Shown here one piece after another: positions 5,515 to 6,673 of a DNA stretch of 6,673 nucleotides. This DNA is from Desulfovibrionaceae bacterium (GTDB taxonomy: Bacteria > Desulfobacterota > Desulfovibrionia > Desulfovibrionales > Desulfovibrionaceae): contig CAAGJV010000356.1 of the NCBI GenBank assembly GCA_900770205.1, forward strand, positions 1 through 6,673, given 5' to 3'. Numbering within the stretch: the first letter of the stretch is position 1; the number at the start of each line of letters is the position of its first letter. The translations under genes and the position numbers were made by a program. Below the pieces are notes generated by a model. The model worked only from the letters and a program-made list of their open reading frames with translations. It was not told the origin of the DNA and did not search any database.

Positions 5515-6582
5515 TTATACGGTTTTTTTTAACGGTGCCGTGGTTTTTTTTGCCAAAAGATGGTGGGAAAATTCAACTCGGGTGATATTGTTTGGAGTGT
5601 TATCGTTGTTCATTCTTCCATAGAGTATATTAAAAGCATTGCGCCCTTTCTCTTCAATATAATGCTCTACTGAAGTCAGGCCGACTTTCCAGAAACGAGA
5701 CTCGGAAAGGTTATCGAAGCCGCATACGCTGTAATCTTCAGGCACACGGAACCCTTTTTCTTCAAGGCAGTCAAGGACTCCGTAGGCAACAGAATCATTA
5801 ACTGCCACAATGCCGGTAATGGAGGAGCCGACTTTCAGGCATTCCAGGGTAAGCTCATATCCTACACGGTGTTCTATGCCGATATCGTTCAGTTCTTCCA
5901 GTGGACTGATATCCCTGGCAAATATCTGGACGGAGGTTTCTGGTTCCTGAGCATATACGGAGCGAACACCGTCAAGCCGACGTATGCGTATGGCGTTAGC
6001 ATCGTTAAGTGTCGTGGAAATGAATGCGATATGACGATGGCCAAGATCCAGCATATGGCGTCCTACCAGCATTCCTGCACTGTAATTGTCTAGTTCCACA
6101 GTATCTACATTCAGGCTTGTATTTCTGTCTCCGATGACAACGATAGGAAGTTTTTTGTTAAGTTTTTCCAGGGCAGATACGCTTTGGGGCATCATGGTGA
6201 AAATCATTCCTGAAACCCCCATTTCTATTGCCATATTCAGAATTTCCTTCTCCTTATCGGCTGATCTGTAGGTAGTGAAAATGAGAGTGGATACATTCTG
6301 TTGTTCCGCAGATTGCTGGATGGCCTGCACCATGTTTGAATAATAAGCATTGCCGATGTTAGGACTGACAATGAATACTAATTTTTTTGAGGAGATGGGA
6401 CGGATTCGTCGGCGTACGGGAGTTTTGTACCCCAATACATCAGCGGTATGACGTACGTTTTGAACGGTATCTGCTGAGAAGGAAACATCCGGCCTTCCAC
6501 TAAGGATCATCGAGGCTGTGCTTAATGAGACACCCGCTCCTCTGCTCACATCTTCCAACGTGATTCTTTTTTTTGTTGTCAT
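5515..6582 (-). CDS. LacI-family transcriptional regulator
   Basis: This 355-residue repressor-type DNA-binding protein has an N-terminal helix-turn-helix at about 7-26 (ITLEDVSRGAGVSLSTAS), the LSGRPDVS segment at 27-34 and the LGY at 50-52 that closes the DNA domain. A periplasmic-binding-protein-like effector domain follows from about 68 (KLVFIVSPNIGNAYYSNM) to about 340, including the HMLDLGHRHIAFIS and VCGFDNLSESRF motifs typical of the family. The hinge reads KTPVRRRIRPISS and lacks the usual NxxARxL pattern. The ATG at 6582 has AAGGAG 8 nt upstream; a TTG at 6630 would add 16 residues before the domain. As the first gene of the operon it probably controls itself and the importer. Two A8 tracts sit in its last 40 nt. 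The effector is unknown; most relatives sense sugars or nucleosides. Confidence 0.93.
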   Translation of the reverse strand: MTTKKRITLEDVSRGAGVSLSTASMILSGRPDVSFSADTVQNVRHTADVLGYKTPVRRRIRPISSKKLVFIVSPNIGNAYYSNMVQAIQQSAEQQNVSTLIFTTYRSADKEKEILNMAIEMGVSGMIFTMMPQSVSALEKLNKKLPIVVIGDRNTSLNVDTVELDNYSAGMLVGRHMLDLGHRHIAFISTTLNDANAIRIRRLDGVRSVYAQEPETSVQIFARDISPLEELNDIGIEHRVGYELTLECLKVGSSITGIVAVNDSVAYGVLDCLEEKGFRVPEDYSVCGFDNLSESRFWKVGLTSVEHYIEEKGRNAFNILYGRMNNDNTPNNITRVEFSHHLLAKKTTAPLKKTV

Positions 6583-6590
6583 ACGCTGTT

Positions 6591-6596
6591 CTCCTT
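6591..6596 (-). promoter_or_regulatory. ribosome binding site fixing the lacI start
   Basis: AAGGAG on the - strand, 8 nt before the ATG at 6582, is the best Shine-Dalgarno match in the operon. It lies partly within the palindrome at 6593-6604. Confidence 0.75.
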
Positions 6597-6604
6597 TGCA
6601 AAGG
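6593..6604. promoter_or_regulatory. candidate operator: perfect 12-bp palindrome CCTTTGCAAAGG
   Basis: The two half-sites CCTTTG/CAAAGG meet at a central GC, the short-palindrome layout used by LacI-family regulators (whose operators usually have a central CG or GC pair). It overlaps the lacI ribosome binding site and lies 10 nt upstream of the start codon. Binding there would block transcription of the whole operon and favour autoregulation. No second exact copy was found in the window. Confidence 0.45.
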
Positions 6605-6630
6605 GTACTGGCAAGGATTGCTTTCGTCAA
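6602..6630 (-). promoter_or_regulatory. possible operon promoter
   Basis: On the - strand, TTGACG (6625-6630, 5/6) is followed after 17 nt by TACCCT (6602-6607, weak -10). The predicted start near 6595 would fall within the ribosome binding site, which makes this candidate doubtful. The true promoter may lie further upstream, partly outside the window. Confidence 0.25.
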
Positions 6631-6651
6631 ATGAAGGGAGAATACCCACGA

Positions 6652-6665
6652 ATTAAAATTTTAAT
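6652..6665. repeat. AT-only 14-bp palindrome upstream of lacI
   Basis: ATTAAAATTTTAAT is a perfect palindrome about 70 nt upstream of the lacI start, in a very AT-rich stretch that runs off the window edge. It could be an UP element, a regulator site or part of a terminator of a gene outside the window. Composition alone makes such palindromes fairly likely. Confidence 0.35.
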
Positions 6666-6673
6666 ATAAAGTA

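Noticed and set aside
6583..6630. Longer LacI protein from a TTG at 6630
   Set aside because: The ATG at 6582 has a strong AAGGAG site and puts the HTH at the normal position near residue 7.

Overview
The window (6,673 bases, roughly half G+C, standard stop usage) comes from a bacterial chromosome. It has three parts: the end of an rRNA operon, a rightward vitamin B5 (pantothenate) cluster, and a leftward five-gene transporter operon that converges on it. The substrate-binding protein has an ordinary cleavable signal peptide and no lipobox cysteine. This favours a diderm (Gram-negative type) cell, possibly an anaerobe of the Desulfovibrio or Synergistota kind. That placement is inference from general protein character only and is weak.

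Positions 1-260 hold the 3' part of a 5S rRNA, a strong intrinsic terminator and a plausible sigma70-type promoter. Positions 261-2568 hold panC, panD and a BASS-family sodium symporter, all on the + strand. panC and panD are 4 nt apart, and a terminator follows panD. The symporter matches the sodium-site residues of the structurally characterised Neisseria homologue at identical residue numbers. Because it lies beside panCD, I propose it as a PanS-type pantoate/ketopantoate importer. The model is: import pantoate, make beta-alanine with PanD, and join the two with PanC.

Positions 6582 down to 2572, on the - strand, hold a compact operon. In order it encodes a LacI-family regulator, a small four-cysteine protein of the C_GCAxxG_C_C family, a periplasmic binding protein, an ABC ATPase and an ABC permease of the NitT/TauT/SsuABC type. 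The last two junctions are 4-nt ATGA overlaps. The first two gaps are 27 and 32 nt. The transported substrate cannot be read from the sequence. A LacI regulator controlling this class of importer, with a putative redox protein between regulator and transporter, is the most unusual arrangement here.

Smaller signals of interest are: a perfect 12-bp palindrome over the lacI ribosome binding site (possible autoregulation); two A8 tracts at the end of lacI, where losing one A from the second would create a third ATGA overlap; and an exact 15-nt repeat serving as the ribosome-binding region of two operon genes. The two convergent transcription units have stop codons only 3 nt apart. I found no CRISPR array, tRNA, insertion sequence or phage gene.
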